Shown here one piece after another: positions 37,960 through 48,800 of a stretch of DNA of 64,000 nt (its first letter is position 1; every line of letters begins with the position of its first letter). The stretch is from Trebouxia sp. TZW2008. Lineage: Eukaryota; Chlorophyta; Trebouxiophyceae; Trebouxiales; Trebouxiaceae. The stretch spans positions 66,664 to 130,663 of the forward strand of contig BDIU01000412.1 of assembly GCA_002118135.1 (NCBI GenBank), in the 5' to 3' direction. The notes beneath the pieces are model-generated. The model did not search any database. It had not been told where the DNA came from and saw only the letters and a program-made list of their open reading frames with translations. Position numbers and translations under genes: made by a program.

Positions 37960-39118
37960 CTAGAGTTGTTGCAGTAAATATTTCTTATACTGCCTCAAGC
38001 ACTCTGTGTGGTATCTAGTCTCCCTTAGCATGCAGCTCTGCTCTTCAAACAGATTCTGCAAGTAGTCTTCCCATGAATGAGCTTGTTCAACGGCAGTGGT
38101 CGATGTGGCAAGCTGACTGCTCAGATGTTGCAAGCTGACTGCTCAATGTTGCAATTTGCTGGTCCCTGCAACACGATGTCAGCTAATTTTTCCGCCTTTC
38201 TTCATAGCCTGCAAAGTATGCATGCAAGGCCAAAAGTATTGCATACAACAAGGGAGCTTGTTATGTTGTACCTGGGCTTGAAGGGAAAGCAATTGGACGT
38301 TGCTTACCGATCTGCAATAGTGCACAGTAGCTCGGCGGTGCGCAGCTGCAGCTGGAGAGCGTCATCACCACAGTCCTGCCCTGAGTAAGGACTTGCCAAG
38401 CTGTTATGGTGCTCCGGCAGCTGGTCAATCCAAGCTACTGGAGGAGCAGCCTGCAGCTGTATGTTAATACATTTGCAAGACAGGCACCAAACCCGTGCAC
38501 CTGTTTCGTCTGCCATGAAGGCAAAGGCATTGACAGTTCATTCTCAATATATACCTCCTGATCGGTCAAAAGCGCTAGCTGCAGCAGATTGTTGGTGGTC
38601 AAGGAGCTCCTTGCCATCAATGGCTGGACAAGTACGTGCCAGCACATGATCGTATAGGAAATAAAATCCTAAATGCTGATTTCTGAGAGCACTGCCAGAC
38701 AGCCACGGTCCCATTTGGCTGCTGCAGCAGCTTTCAGCAATAAGACAACAAAGATCAGTGTCAGCACAATACGCAGACTGGTCAGAGCAGCCTGCAATAT
38801 CCGCCACAGGAGGCAAAACAAGCCATGGTAATTCAATGAAAGCACAAGATTCAGGCCTGCAAACGACTCTTTCGCCACATAAATAAAGCACAGCACAGCT
38901 GCACTTAGGCCTACTATCAAGCACGACATGCCGCACAGGACTTCTCCGAGCATGGCAGCAAGGCCGGGGAACGCAAGGGGAGCAACGCAAGCGGGCAGCA
39001 CTATTGCAACTGAGCAGCTTAGCACATACATAGTTGCCATTGCAGAAGGTTGCGACAAGCCTGAAGTTTGCAGCCGCTGTTGTGACTTTCGGGAAATGCA
39101 GGAATTTAAATGCTGCAT
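37960..39118 (-). pseudogene. Decayed copy of the membrane/coiled-coil gene (copy A)
   Basis: Homologous to the gene at 43852-45314. From ATG 39118 a frame of 149 codons runs to a stop at 38669 and covers the hydrophobic N-terminal part (MYVLSCSVAIVLPA matching MFVLSAICLSMILA). The region joining exons 1 and 2 is shortened, so the two exons are fused and shifted in frame. Exon 3 (38450-38308) is intact: 143 bp as in copy B, same phases, donor gtaagc. Exon 4 (38165-37960) carries a 22-bp tandem duplication that shifts the frame into an early stop; ignoring it, the frame is open to a stop at 37960. A truncated 149-residue product from exon 1 remains possible. Confidence 0.7.
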
Positions 39119-39519
39119 AAGTCACTTACCAGATTCCCTGTTGAAGCTGCCGGGAAGCTCAGCATCATTACCATGCAGTCTCATCAACCTCCATCCCTGC
39201 CGCGCTGCAGGTAAATGCCATAATCAGATGCTGCGACACCTGCTTGTACATATTTGCATGCCTGCCCTGATCATGAAAGAAGAAAGAACAGAATCGTCTA
39301 CGTATACGCCATTAGGCGTCATAGCGTAGCCTGATCATGGTGCACATACAGCTTCACAATTGCCATGAAGTCGTCAGACATACAGCATATGCATACACAC
39401 CAGTAACTGAGTCAAAAATCCTTCTGGACTAGCATATGCACAAGGTCACACAACCTGAACATGATGGAGTTCAGCTCTGTGAACATGCAACTGAAAAGGA
39501 CTGCTGAATAATTTCCTTG

Positions 39520-40575
39520 TCCAGCATGCTGCTTGCTGAGACAAAATGCAACCAGTGGAATGTCCTGTGGCACCAGCAAAAGCCCTATAGCTGAGTACAC
39601 AAATGTCAACAACAATGGAAGGAAGCGCCGCTTCCGTTCCAGCATCAATAGATGTGCATCAGTGTAGTACAGCTCCAAATGAATAAATGCAACAAGGTAA
39701 GTCAAGGTAGGCCAGTGGTGGAATCGATAAGCGGCGGGCCTTGTCCGATCCAGAAGTGTGCTGCAAAAGCCATTAGCAGAACAGTGCATGTAGCAAACCC
39801 ATCAACACCTGCATGCCAAGCTGTGTTAAGCTATGCTGCTACCTTGTGCTGTCATGTCAGCTTGCAATTGTATCTGCCAAAATCTGCAGTTGCACAGTTC
39901 ATCTCAAGGTGTCGAGATGTGCATCACTAACATTTGCTGTGAACGTGGTCAATTGTCAATGCAGTATCCCTCTAATAGACTTTCAAGGTGTCAAGGATTG
40001 TAGCAGATGATGCAAGGTTGTAGCAGATTGCAACAACCTGGCAGATTGGCGACAATCTGCCCATGTTGTGGGCAGACAGGCACAGTCAAGCAATGGTGTT
40101 GTTGCTTGTTTTCATGCTTCATTGCAATGGGAACAAGCTCACAATAGCGATGCAGCAAGTTGCTACGTATCAAGCTAAGCTGCCAATCGACCTGCACACC
40201 TGTTGCTGCAATGCTGAGCAAGTGCTCCCAACGCTTGTGAACATAAGTGCAAAATGAGCTGCACAGGATACGCAACTCCTACAGGCAGGACAGCATCCAA
40301 GCAGGCGTTGTTATGGTAAAGTGAGCAGACAGCAAAGCTTGCTTTGCATGCTATGGCTGCACCTGCAGTTTCCTTCAAATGCAGTTCTCACAGCATGAGA
40401 CACATCACCTTGAAGGATTACTATTGCTCAGTAAGGAGGGACGGCACGAATGCCACGTGCCCAACAGCCCTGAGATCAAAAGTCTGCCCTGAGTGCTGCT
40501 GTGAATGCTGAGTTTGCTAAGCCACAGCAATGAAGGCCATCAGTATAGGCATCTCATACATGCAGTAGCCAAACA
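39520..40575 (-). pseudogene. ALG8 3' fragment (copy A)
   Basis: Remnants of ALG8 exon 8 (about 40570-40400) and exon 9 (from 39808, after an intact acceptor catgcag). Exon 8 remnant has a stop where the intact gene reads VHEK and further shifts. Exon 9 remnant hits a stop at about codon 13 and a later shift; FLPLLLTFVYSAIGLLL is still readable against [17 protein letters not shown]. No upstream ALG8 exons are present, so it was born truncated. Confidence 0.8.
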
Positions 40576-40784
40576 TGAAACTGCATATCACATCAGAATG
40601 TCATGTTGCAACATGCATGAAGTCGCCACGAGCTTTCAGCAAAGTTCCAATGCAGCATCTGATACAGGCTGAATGCAACAACCTGAAGACCTGTTTGCAG
40701 GTTTTCTCTACATTGCAAGATACTGTTGTTGCCAGAATTCATGCTGCACAGGCAATGCAAACACATTGACAGGACAGAACAAGA

Positions 40785-41830
40785 GGAGCAAAGCTTATTT
40801 GTCTGGATGCTCTAAGCCGCCAGCATGACTGCCTTCATGCTGAAGAGCAATCTTTATTGACGGCTGAGCTGACTACTGCTGGCAGCAAAGAAAGTCCAAG
40901 TGTAGCTTGCTTAGCAGGCGCCTGCCTGCACACATATTTGCTACTGACATCTGCCAAATCAATGATATTGACATGCTGCATGTTGTATATCTCAGAATAA
41001 GGTGCCTGTCATCACACCGATTGATCTGATTTATGCTTGCTTACGAGAGTACACGATCCTGCTAAGCACGGATGCCTGCAGATGATCCTGTCCAAAGCCA
41101 GTCTGTTTCTGAATCAGTCATGCGCCTGTAATGACGCTTGGAAATGACAAGACAGCAGCCTGTTTGAATGGATGGCCATGCTGTGTTGCATGAGAAGGAG
41201 AGGACATGCAGAAGCACTTGCTGGTCTTGCCGACAGACACTGCCACAAACACTGTGCTTGACACTAAGCAATGTGTTGTCATGCAACATACCTTTTCAAT
41301 ACCAGCAGCGATGACGTTTCCCAAGATGTCTTGTTGCACATGAGAGAACTGCAGGCCAGCTCCCTCCAGAGACCCTGCACCGTCACAGCCCACATGTCCT
41401 AGTAAGCGCAGCTTGAACTATGCGCGCTTGTTTACACACAGCCTGCAGTGTTGAATCCTAGTTTGTGAGCACCTTTGTTGGCCGATGGTTCATGAGAGGC
41501 TGCAAGGGGTGTGGGTACGGTCCTATGATTGCAGCTGCAGGATGCACTGATCACTGAACGGGAAAGCTAGCAGTGGCAAGGCGGAGCAACTCAGCCTCTT
41601 GAGAGTATGGATAGCAGTCGAAATATATTGGCCAATGCTTCGTGACGTATGCGCACTTCGGGTTGTGCAGGTCGACGGCATCTTCAACGCTGCAGGAATG
41701 ACTTCGTTCAACAGCGACTTGCTCCAGCGAACAGTTTCGACTGCGGTCGAGAATCTTGAAAGATTGCCTGCCGCAGGTGTTAATTCAGTGTCAACTCACT
41801 AGTGCGACTTGCTCAGCGGAGCAGCTGCAT
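40785..41830 (-). pseudogene. Thiolase 5' fragment (copy B)
   Basis: Matches exons 1-4 of the thiolase at 35962-34983. The ATG at 41830 is kept but codon 6 is a stop (MQLLR then tga). Exon 2 has an internal deletion that removes the second half of the exon. Exon 3 (about 41379-41295) is open (SLEGAGLQFSHVQQDILGNVIAAG) and ends in a GT donor (gtatgt) where the intact gene has GC (gcatgt). Exon 4 (about 40930-40800) has frameshifts and stops. Similarity ends at the duplication junction. Confidence 0.85.
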
Positions 41831-42260
41831 ACGGTCTTGCGGGAAAGATGTGCACGTAACCCTCCAAAAGCTCTTGCACAGCCAACAAGCTACGTCTTTC
41901 TCGACGTTACTTCGTTCGAGATGGCACCTTGACTTCAGCAAAGGTCTCACGTTTGAGCTTGCTTCGAAAGCGACGGTGCTGTTGATGAGAGCACGAAGTG
42001 GCCATGCATGGGGCGAACTCTGCAGACCCCAGCTGGGGCGAGCTCGAGCAGAATGCCCTAATGCGCAGAGCGAGCTCTGCGCATGGTACGCCCAGCTACA
42101 CCGGCACAACGCCTGTCAGCAGATGCTGAGGTAATCAGAGTCCGATAGCGGTTTGCGCGGCCGTGTCGATACTTCACTCCAGGCTAGGTCAAGCTTAATC
42201 TCGGGCAGCATTGCTTGCATAAGTCGAGCTCAACGCGCGATCCTCTCGTCAAAAAGGATA
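41480..42260. promoter_or_regulatory. CpG-rich patch upstream of the thiolase fragment (copy B)
   Basis: Duplicate of the 35720-36440 patch. CpG density is still high although the adjacent thiolase copy is dead, so the region may still be unmethylated or the duplication may be fairly recent. Confidence 0.4.
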
Positions 42261-43851
42261 TGCTGCACGCAGAACTTACTGTAATGATACGCTGTGTCCA
42301 TTGTGCCGACGGCATGCAGCTATGTGGCTGCTTCAACTATGGCTCGAAATGTTGTGCACATGCCTGCTTCAGCCCAACCAATATAGTCGCTGTAGCATCT
42401 TCGCGTGCACTTGTTCACTGCAGCCCACATCAGCAGCATCATCATCTGCAGAATTTCCGCTGTGCAAGTCGCTTGTCGAAAGCGGAAGTCGGTCTGGGCA
42501 CAACACCTTGCAAGCTTCACAAGGCTCACCATCTTTGTTTGTGAGCTTACAGGCAGGCGAAAAAGTCATGTTCCTGCATTGCTGACTGCTGTCAGATGCC
42601 ACAGGCATAGCTGAGCATACAGAGCAGTAGACAGGGTGACCCCAGGACACACAATATGACAAAATATTGCAAGCTACCTGAATCATCTGACAGTCCAAGG
42701 CTGAGCATATACTGTGATCACAGACATAGCAAGTCTGTGAAGACATGCTCATGGAGGTGCTGACAAGTCAGACAACTTCAGCATGTACAGCAGGTGGGAC
42801 TGCATTCAGCAATCCAGCAGAAGACACATGCCACGTGCACGACAGCATGATTCAGCTGCAGTCACTCTTGCAACAAATGTTATCATTGCTCAACAGCATC
42901 AAACTGCGTCTACTGTGCTGCATCTATCATATTGTATTCAGCTCACTGTATCTGTGTTGTTGAAATTCTCTTCTGATGCATGCTCCCTCTTGTATCTCTT
43001 GTGCCCAGACTGTGAAGTATCATGTGATACCGGTGCACTGAGCAGATCAAAGAGAAGTCTGCTGATGCAAACAGCAGCTGATGGCCATTGCATGCCAGAA
43101 CCACTGCATACATTTTGGCAGCATTACTGAGCTGGGGACCTGCCTTACAATTCGACAGGAGAGGCTTCAGCTGTTGTGTGCTTTCTTGTTAGGCTTTCAT
43201 TCAACAACATTCATTGCTAGCATATCTTTTGCGCTCTGCAGGCGCTGTGCGACACTTATTTGGGTGGATCCAGCAGTGCTTTGACAAGTCTAGTTGCCAG
43301 ACGGCAAGCAAGAAAGCCAAGATGGCAGCGCAATTGCAACCTGTCAGGTGCAGCCTTTGTCTAGATTGAATACTGAATCTCCAAAATGCTCTGCACCTAC
43401 CAGTCTTAGTGTGATGTGGCACGGGCTCTATGCCTAATGCTCAACAAGTTGTGCATAGCATATCATGGTCATTGAGTGCCAAAATGCTGAACAGCATTTG
43501 ACATCAGCTGCAAAAAGGAAAGCATGCACAAAACAGCAAAGGCCCCCCACCAGCTTGACAATTTATAATTACAGTCATGGGAGCCTCAAGCTTATTGTAG
43601 GTCAAGTAAGCAAGTTGCAGTAGTGTGGCCCGTCAAAAGTAGTGTAAACATATGTCAAAAGCTCTAGATTAGATTTATTTATGGTGCTGTGAATGGCCAA
43701 ATTGCTCTATTGCATGGCACACGCTACAAGGCTGAGCACTGTAAATCTTGTGTGCGGTCAATTGCAAGTTTCATTCACAGCAAAGAGTCAGCCAGAACTG
43801 TCTACAGTCCATCACAAGTCCAGAATAATAGAGTCATGCTCAAGTCCCCAA
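42261..43851. other. Region without a supported gene (copy B of the duplication)
   Basis: Counterpart of 36441-37950. One possible plus-strand exon at 43241-43347, between ctctgcag and gtgcag, has an open frame, but the frame is not kept in copy A. The 3' flank of the membrane gene lies at the right end. Confidence 0.35.
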
Positions 43852-45314
43852 CTACAATGTGTCCTCAACAAGAAATCTCAGAGCATATCGCTGGCCAGCA
43901 GAAGCCTGGCTGGCAGTGCGGAGCAATGACCGCCTAAGAGTGGTGCACTCCTCCATTGCCTGAATTCTCAAATGACGCTCCTCCCTGGCCTGGTGGCTCA
44001 CCTCAAACAGGCGCTGCTGCAGCAGGTCATTACGCTGATCCCTGCAGCAAAATGTCGGCTGATTTCAGGACATTTGACATTTAAACTGTGCCCCAGAGGC
44101 AATAAATTACAAGCACTTCAGCATGGTCGAGCCAACATCAGACAGGAATAGAGCAATTGAATATAAGTAACCTGTCTGCAACAGCCATTTCTAGCTCGGC
44201 AATACGCTGCTGATGCCATGCAGGACCAGGGTCCTGCAGCTGTCCAGAGCTGGACTGCACAAGACTGTTGTGACTCTCAATTTGGTTGAACCAAGTAGCT
44301 ACAGGAGCAGCAGCCTGCATGAGCATGACACTATTCAGTTTCAGTAGAAATGCACATCCTCTTATGTTGAGCAACTACCATGGCAAAACCTTCTGCAGCA
44401 AGCTTAAGTGGCACTGCCTTACCTCCTGGAGGGCCAAAAGCTGCTGCAGGTTGATGGTAGTCAGAGAGCTTCGAATTCGCGGGAAGGTCCATCCTCTGAC
44501 GAAAAGCTTCTGCAGTGACTTCGGGCTGCCAGGAGATCGGTCAGTGGACGTTTCAGAGTCGCAGGACTCGGAGCTGAACTCATGTGCCTGCAGCATCGTC
44601 TGACGTCACACAAAGGGCTGTGGTCTCTGCAGTCTATGTGACAGCTGCACCCAAAACAGAATCACAGAAACCGACCGAGCAATTCTAGCAATGCAGTTTT
44701 CGAGAATGTTTCACCTGTGCTGTACCGAGTACAGGCCTTGTACCAGCGCAGAAGCAATGCAGACGGAAGCTCCTGGCTATTGCCACCAGCAACGGCTGGA
44801 AAAGTACGCATCCAATACAGAAGGTGTAGACGGCCAACAGTAACAAGCTGTAATTTTTCAAGATAAGCGGCAGGTATGCAGCGCCCCATTGGTCTCGCGG
44901 AACAGCTCTGAAGATGGTGCTGAGGACGGTACAAAGATAGATGGTATTTCTACTGATGAAGGTAGCGGTCGTGGAAGGGTTTGCAACTTGTAGCAGCAAA
45001 GTAAGGCAAGTATTCAGGGCGCAATGCAGTCTACCAACAGCGGCGTTGGTCAAGTAGACAACATATAGCACCGCAGTGCAGAAACTGACAACCAGCCAAG
45101 AGATCCCTTGCCACAGGTAAGCAATCATACTCCCAAACATGAAGTTGAGAGGCCAAGCACAGAAAGCGAGAATCATGGAGAGGCAAATAGCGCTGAGCAC
45201 GAACATGATTGCAAGTGCCGGGGAACTATTGTGCGTTGAAAGTGTAGAGCAGAAGACGCGAGTGTCTGTTGTGAAGTTTGGAGACGGGAAGACTTTGAAA
45301 ACTGGATGAGTCAT
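43852..45314 (-). CDS. Unrecognised multi-pass membrane protein with C-terminal coiled coil
   Basis: Four exons: 45314-44715 (200 codons from ATG), 44587-44423, 44314-44172 and 44041-43852; donors gtgaaa, gtaagg, gttact, all acceptors ctgcag- or catgcag-like, phases agree, about 365 residues. Exon 1 encodes four or five hydrophobic segments (for example MFVLSAICLSMILAFCAWPL, WQGISWLVVSFCTAVLYVVYL, LLLAVYTFCIGCVLFQPLLVAI). Exon 2 is Ser/Asp-rich, then basic. Exons 3-4 are rich in Gln, Glu, Leu and Arg with heptad-like spacing (AELEMAVADRDQRNDLLQQRLFEV split over the join), suggesting a coiled coil. No family is recognised. A decayed duplicate lies at 37960-39118; keeping exon phases and exon 3 length in both copies supports a real gene. 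Confidence 0.6.
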
Positions 45315-45857
45315 GACTAGATTCCCGTGGTGCAGCTGCAAGGAAGCACAGCTCGCCAGCAATGTCCTGCACGAAATGCGTGCGGAGTGGTACTTTACGA
45401 TAGGTCTCAGGTGGGTCTGAAGCCTGCTGGCATAGACAACGCAGCTCGATCTGTGGCATGCAAACCAAAGTGCCTGCTACTTCAACAGCTCCTTCAGGTG
45501 CAGCCTGCTTGCATCGTCTTCTCCTGTACATGTCTCAAGGTCATGCTGTCACAATGCAGCTGCATATACAAAGGACGCAGCCTCTGCAGCATATAAAGGC
45601 CACCTGATGCGCAAATGCAGCGTAGCATCAGAAGTGTGATTTTTGACATCAGCATTTCCTCATATATATATGCATAATGTTGTAATATTATCAAGACAAC
45701 CATGGCACTGCGGTGCATACTACATTATACCGGTATGCACTGGCCGCATGGATCTTGATGGGGCATCTTGGGAACATGTACATTCATTGATGGCTCTTAC
45801 CACGACAAACGCATTGCCAATCTAAGTCACGCACAGTTACAAAACGTGCTGGTACAA

Positions 45858-48800
45858 TCAGACTCGTTTTCTTGAAGACTCCACACCATTTGCTGTAGCA
45901 GGCCACAACCAACGCAAAGCTAAGAGACACCAGCAACAACTAATGCCCAAAGCACAGTATACAGACGTCAACAACAGTGGAAGGAAGGGTAGCTTGGATG
46001 CCAGCAACCATGGATGCAATATGGTACAAGAACTCTCCAATGGTACAAAGCCCATAAGATAGGCCGTCTCCGCTTGGGTCATCAAGCTTCGGGCACTGTC
46101 TGATCCAGCAATGGTGCGCAGCTGCCAGTAGGAATATAATGTGTGTAACAAAACCAGCAACACCTGCATGCCAAGCTATATCAAGCTATGTTCCTGTGGT
46201 GTGCTGTGGTGCTGCTGACTGAAAGTTGCATCTGCTGATGAGTGGCTCAGCTTCAAGATGCTGCAGTGCTGCTCAGCATTGGTCTTCTGCTGCACCGGTG
46301 GTCAAGTGTCAATGCAGGCTCTTTGCAGCCAGCACTGCATGCTTTTGCAGTGTAGCAGGTGATACGTATAGAATGCTGCAGTGGCTTGGCAAGGTGCATA
46401 CAATCTGCTCTTGCCGTGAGCTGACAGGCATAGTCGCAGCAGTCAGACAATGGAATACTTTGTATTCTCGTGCGTGACACTTCAACGCAGCGAGGTGACA
46501 TCAGCAATACAGCAGGTCATTTAGTCACAAAGCTCACAAAGTGTTGCAGGCAGCCCTTTCACATAGAGTCGGCAGACAGCACTGATGCCTCTGAATGCAA
46601 TGCGTGTAACAGTGCAAACCTCACAGCATCAGAATCTCACCTTGATAGGATACTCTTGCTCAGTGAAGAGCAGCGGCATCAATGCCACATGCCCAACAGT
46701 ACTCAGCACAAAGTATTGTCCTGCATGCTGCCGCGACCGCAACGCCTCCAAAGCCATAGGAATGGTGACCATTAGTATAGCCTTCTCATGCACGTGGTAG
46801 CCAAACATAAAGCTGCATAGGTTGGCGTACACAGCAGCTGACAGGAAAGACTCTGGTCTGGGGTTCTGCCAAAGGCAGACGAGGCAGGGTGCTAGGGCTA
46901 GCAGGTCTAGCGCCAAGGTCACGGCTGGGCTTGGATAGGGTAGCACTGCAAACTGGGTGACTTGCACCAAACCACCTGCGCATTTGCAAACACAAGCTCA
47001 CAATGCTGTTGGTGGTTGTGTTTTGGATGCGTGCAGTATTATGCTCACTGAAAACTGCTCAAGTAACTGCAGCAGCATTGGAATGAGTCGCAGCAGTAAC
47101 TTGACCACCTCTTTTTGGCGTGGCTGCCTTCAATGCAGGCATGAACAGTCTGCTTAGTGAAACAACTTTGCAAACAGCTCAGCAGTCAAATAGGCTTCAG
47201 GGGCAATGTTGTCAACAGCAAGGCAAGGCAGTGCAACAGCAAGAGCCTTGTCAGCAAAATTGACAGGACACAGAGTCAACAAGAACATGCCACAAACTAG
47301 ACAAATGCTGCGACTCAAAGTCAAGTCAGCTTGTGACGCTGAAACAGCAACACCAAGGCGAGGCAGTGCAACAGCCAGAGCCTTGTCAGCAAAGCTGTAC
47401 AGAGCCCAGAAGTTGGCAAAATCACTCAACAGAGAAGGTGAACACTGTTATCAGCTCATCAGTCAGGTAGGCTTCAGGCGCTGTGACAGCAGTCCTCACC
47501 CTGGGCAGTGCAAACACTTGTGCAGTCAACACCTTAGATGCAAGCGTGCGCGCGTCAGCCGACCAGATGAAATAGGGGTAGTCAGCTCACCAGTCAGGTA
47601 GGCTTCAGGTGCAGTGACAGCAACACCAAGGCGGGGTAGTGCAACAGCCAGGGCTTTGTCAGCAAAGCTATATAAGGCCCAGAAACGCGCTGATTGATTA
47701 CACAATAAGTGTTGTCAGCTCACCTGTCTAGCCTTGCAGCATTGTGACAGCAATGCCCACTCTAGGTAACGTAACAGCCAGAACGTTGTCAGCAAAGCTA
47801 TACAAGGCCTAGAAGTTGACAAGAACATGCACCAGACTATATAGACTCTGCAGTCTGCTGACCTGTCATGTAGGCTTCAGGTGCAATGACAGCAACATGC
47901 AGCCTGTGCAGTGCAACAATGCATGCAGTCATCACCTTGCCTGCAGGTGTCAACAGGCCAGCAGACTAGACAAACAGTACAGTCGGCTCACCTGTCCTGT
48001 AGGCTTCAGGTGCAGTGACAGCAACAACAAGGCGAGGCAAGGCAATAGCCAGAGCCTTGTCAGCAAAGCTGTACAAGGCCCAGAACCACGCTGATTGATT
48101 AGACAATAAGTGTTGTCAGCTCACCTGTCAAATAGCCTTGCGGCATTGTGACAGCAATGCCCACCCTAGGTAACGTAACAGCCAGGGCTTTTTCACCGAA
48201 GCTATATAAGGCCCAGAGGTTGACAAGAACACGCAACAGACTGGATAGACTGTGCAGTCTGCTGACCTGTCAGGTAGGCTTCAGGCGCAATGACTGCAAC
48301 ACCCATCTTAGGCAACGCAACAGCCAGAGCCTTGTCGGCAAAGCTATACAAGGCCCAGAAGTTGGCGGCCCAATAGGCGTGGCAAAGACCCCTGCCAAAA
48401 GGGAACAGCCGCTCCAGAATCTGCAACAACACACAGGAAGTCATAAATGGCGTGAGTGTTGGCAAACGTGAATGACTTGCCGCTCCTGAGCAAATGCGTG
48501 CTCAGTTTTGAATTGAACAGCTAAGGATTGTGGCGCATGCTTGCAGTTGCATATGAGCAGGTGCAATTTGTTCGTGCCAGCGAAGCGCCACCGTCACCGT
48601 CTAAGTCAAAGTCATTAGGAATAGGATAGGCCAGACCCTGGCAAACTTATTTGTGTGGCAGTGCACTTTGCTCAGGAAGGCTATGCAAGTGGTATGACAG
48701 AAACAAAGTTGTGCTGACTGCACAGGCTCTACCTGTTCACAGGCGAGCTTTTGCAGGCAGCATGCCTTTGTAGCNNAGCATGCCTTTGTAGCTTTCTGGG

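Noticed and set aside
38544..39125. 193-codon minus-strand frame
   Set aside because: A different frame from the one homologous to the intact membrane gene; the hydrophobic frame at 39118-38669 matches the paralogue instead.
43241..43347. Possible plus-strand exon between ctctgcag and gtgcag
   Set aside because: The frame is not kept in the duplicated block near 37300 and no neighbouring exons were found.
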